Shown here piece by piece: positions 63,758 to 64,000 of a stretch of DNA of 64,000 nucleotides. Position numbers and translations under genes: made by a program. Origin of the DNA: Leptasterias polaris (lineage: Eukaryota; Echinodermata; Asteroidea; Forcipulatida; Asteriidae); contig JAZGTN010000007.1 in assembly GCA_037783415.1 (NCBI GenBank), positions 1,743,501 through 1,807,500 of the forward strand. Direction: 5' to 3'. How positions within the stretch are numbered: position 1 is the stretch's first letter; each line of letters begins with the position of its first letter. The notes beneath the pieces were generated by a model that was not told where the DNA came from, did not search any database, and saw nothing but the letters and a program-made list of their open reading frames with translations.

Positions 63758-63837
63758 CTAAAAAAAGAAAACAAGAAATTGTGAAAAATTAGTAGAGAAA
63801 TTCTTAATGAATTTGGGGTTTTTTCTTTATAAACTGA

Positions 63838-63985
63838 TTTTGGGTTGAACAAAGAAAAATTGACTAGAGCGGGATTTGAACCAACGACCTCCAGTTTAAC
63901 GTGCCGGCGCTCTACCAACTGAGCTATCTAGCCCTATGTTGGCGGTCTCCCTATTTTGTCAATATCTTTGTTCGGGGGGGTGCAC
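63838..63985 (-). mobile_element. SINE-1 copy at window edge
   Basis: TTGGGTTGAACAAAGAAAAA tail, box B inverse GGATTTGAACCAACGACC, box A inverse CTACCAACTGAGCTATCTAG and leader AATATCTTTGTTCGGGG. Confidence 0.85.
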
Positions 63986-64000
63986 CCTAGTTTGGCTAGA

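Noticed and set aside
1..64000. A new multi-gene defence or biosynthetic system
   Set aside because: Only one gene is visible. The unusual content is its domain-array history and transposon load; nothing supports a separate multi-gene system.

Overview
This window is eukaryotic and almost certainly from an animal. It has long AT-rich introns packed with transposon debris and short exons bounded by GT/AG. The coding parts spell MAM and LDL-receptor class A (LDLa) domains. A large MAM/LDLa mosaic gene together with this mix of tRNA-headed SINEs, CR1/L2-like LINE ends, piggyBac relics and many MITEs suggests a marine invertebrate deuterostome such as an echinoderm. The species is an inference; nothing in the sequence fixes it.

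One gene fills the window. It runs on the minus strand from right to left and is open at both ends: no start codon, signal peptide, membrane segment, stop codon or poly(A) site of the gene is visible. I resolve 61 exons (first 63557-63757, last 165-302), together 10,020 nt or 3,340 codons. Every exon is open, every junction agrees in phase, and 60 of the 61 donor ends read GT (one is GC). The product has 19 MAM domains (the first lacks its N-terminal exon, the last has only that exon) and 8 LDLa modules, ordered M1-M2-M3-M4-M5-L1-M6-L2-M7-L3-M8-M9-M10-M11-M12-M13-M14-L4-M15-L5-M16-L6-M17-L7-M18-L8-M19. It resembles the MALRD1 / 'MAM and LDL-receptor class A domain-containing protein' family: extracellular, disulfide-rich, adhesive or ligand-binding mosaic proteins. 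I use A, B and C for the three parts of each MAM domain: A has cysteines 1-2 and the TGP..DHT motif, B has cysteine 3, the FWYHMYG core and the W-rich strand, C has GDIAIDDI and cysteine 4.

The block M5-L1-M6-L2-M7-L3-M8 (right half) matches M14-L4-M15-L5-M16-L6-M17 (left half) domain by domain, so the gene grew partly by duplication of a four-MAM/three-LDLa block. Introns inside region B sit at different positions and phases in the paired domains, so they were gained, lost or moved afterwards. A decayed MAM copy (49172-49375) remains between exons 14 and 15.

The introns hold: several tRNA-headed SINE families, some as head-to-head inverted pairs; LINE 3' ends (CR1/L2-like and R2-like); a piggyBac transposase relic and TTAA-flanked non-autonomous elements; a Mutator-like element with an exact 9-bp target duplication; other MITEs; and minisatellites of 25, 66 and 75 bp. 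I see no convincing functional RNA gene, CRISPR array or second protein gene.
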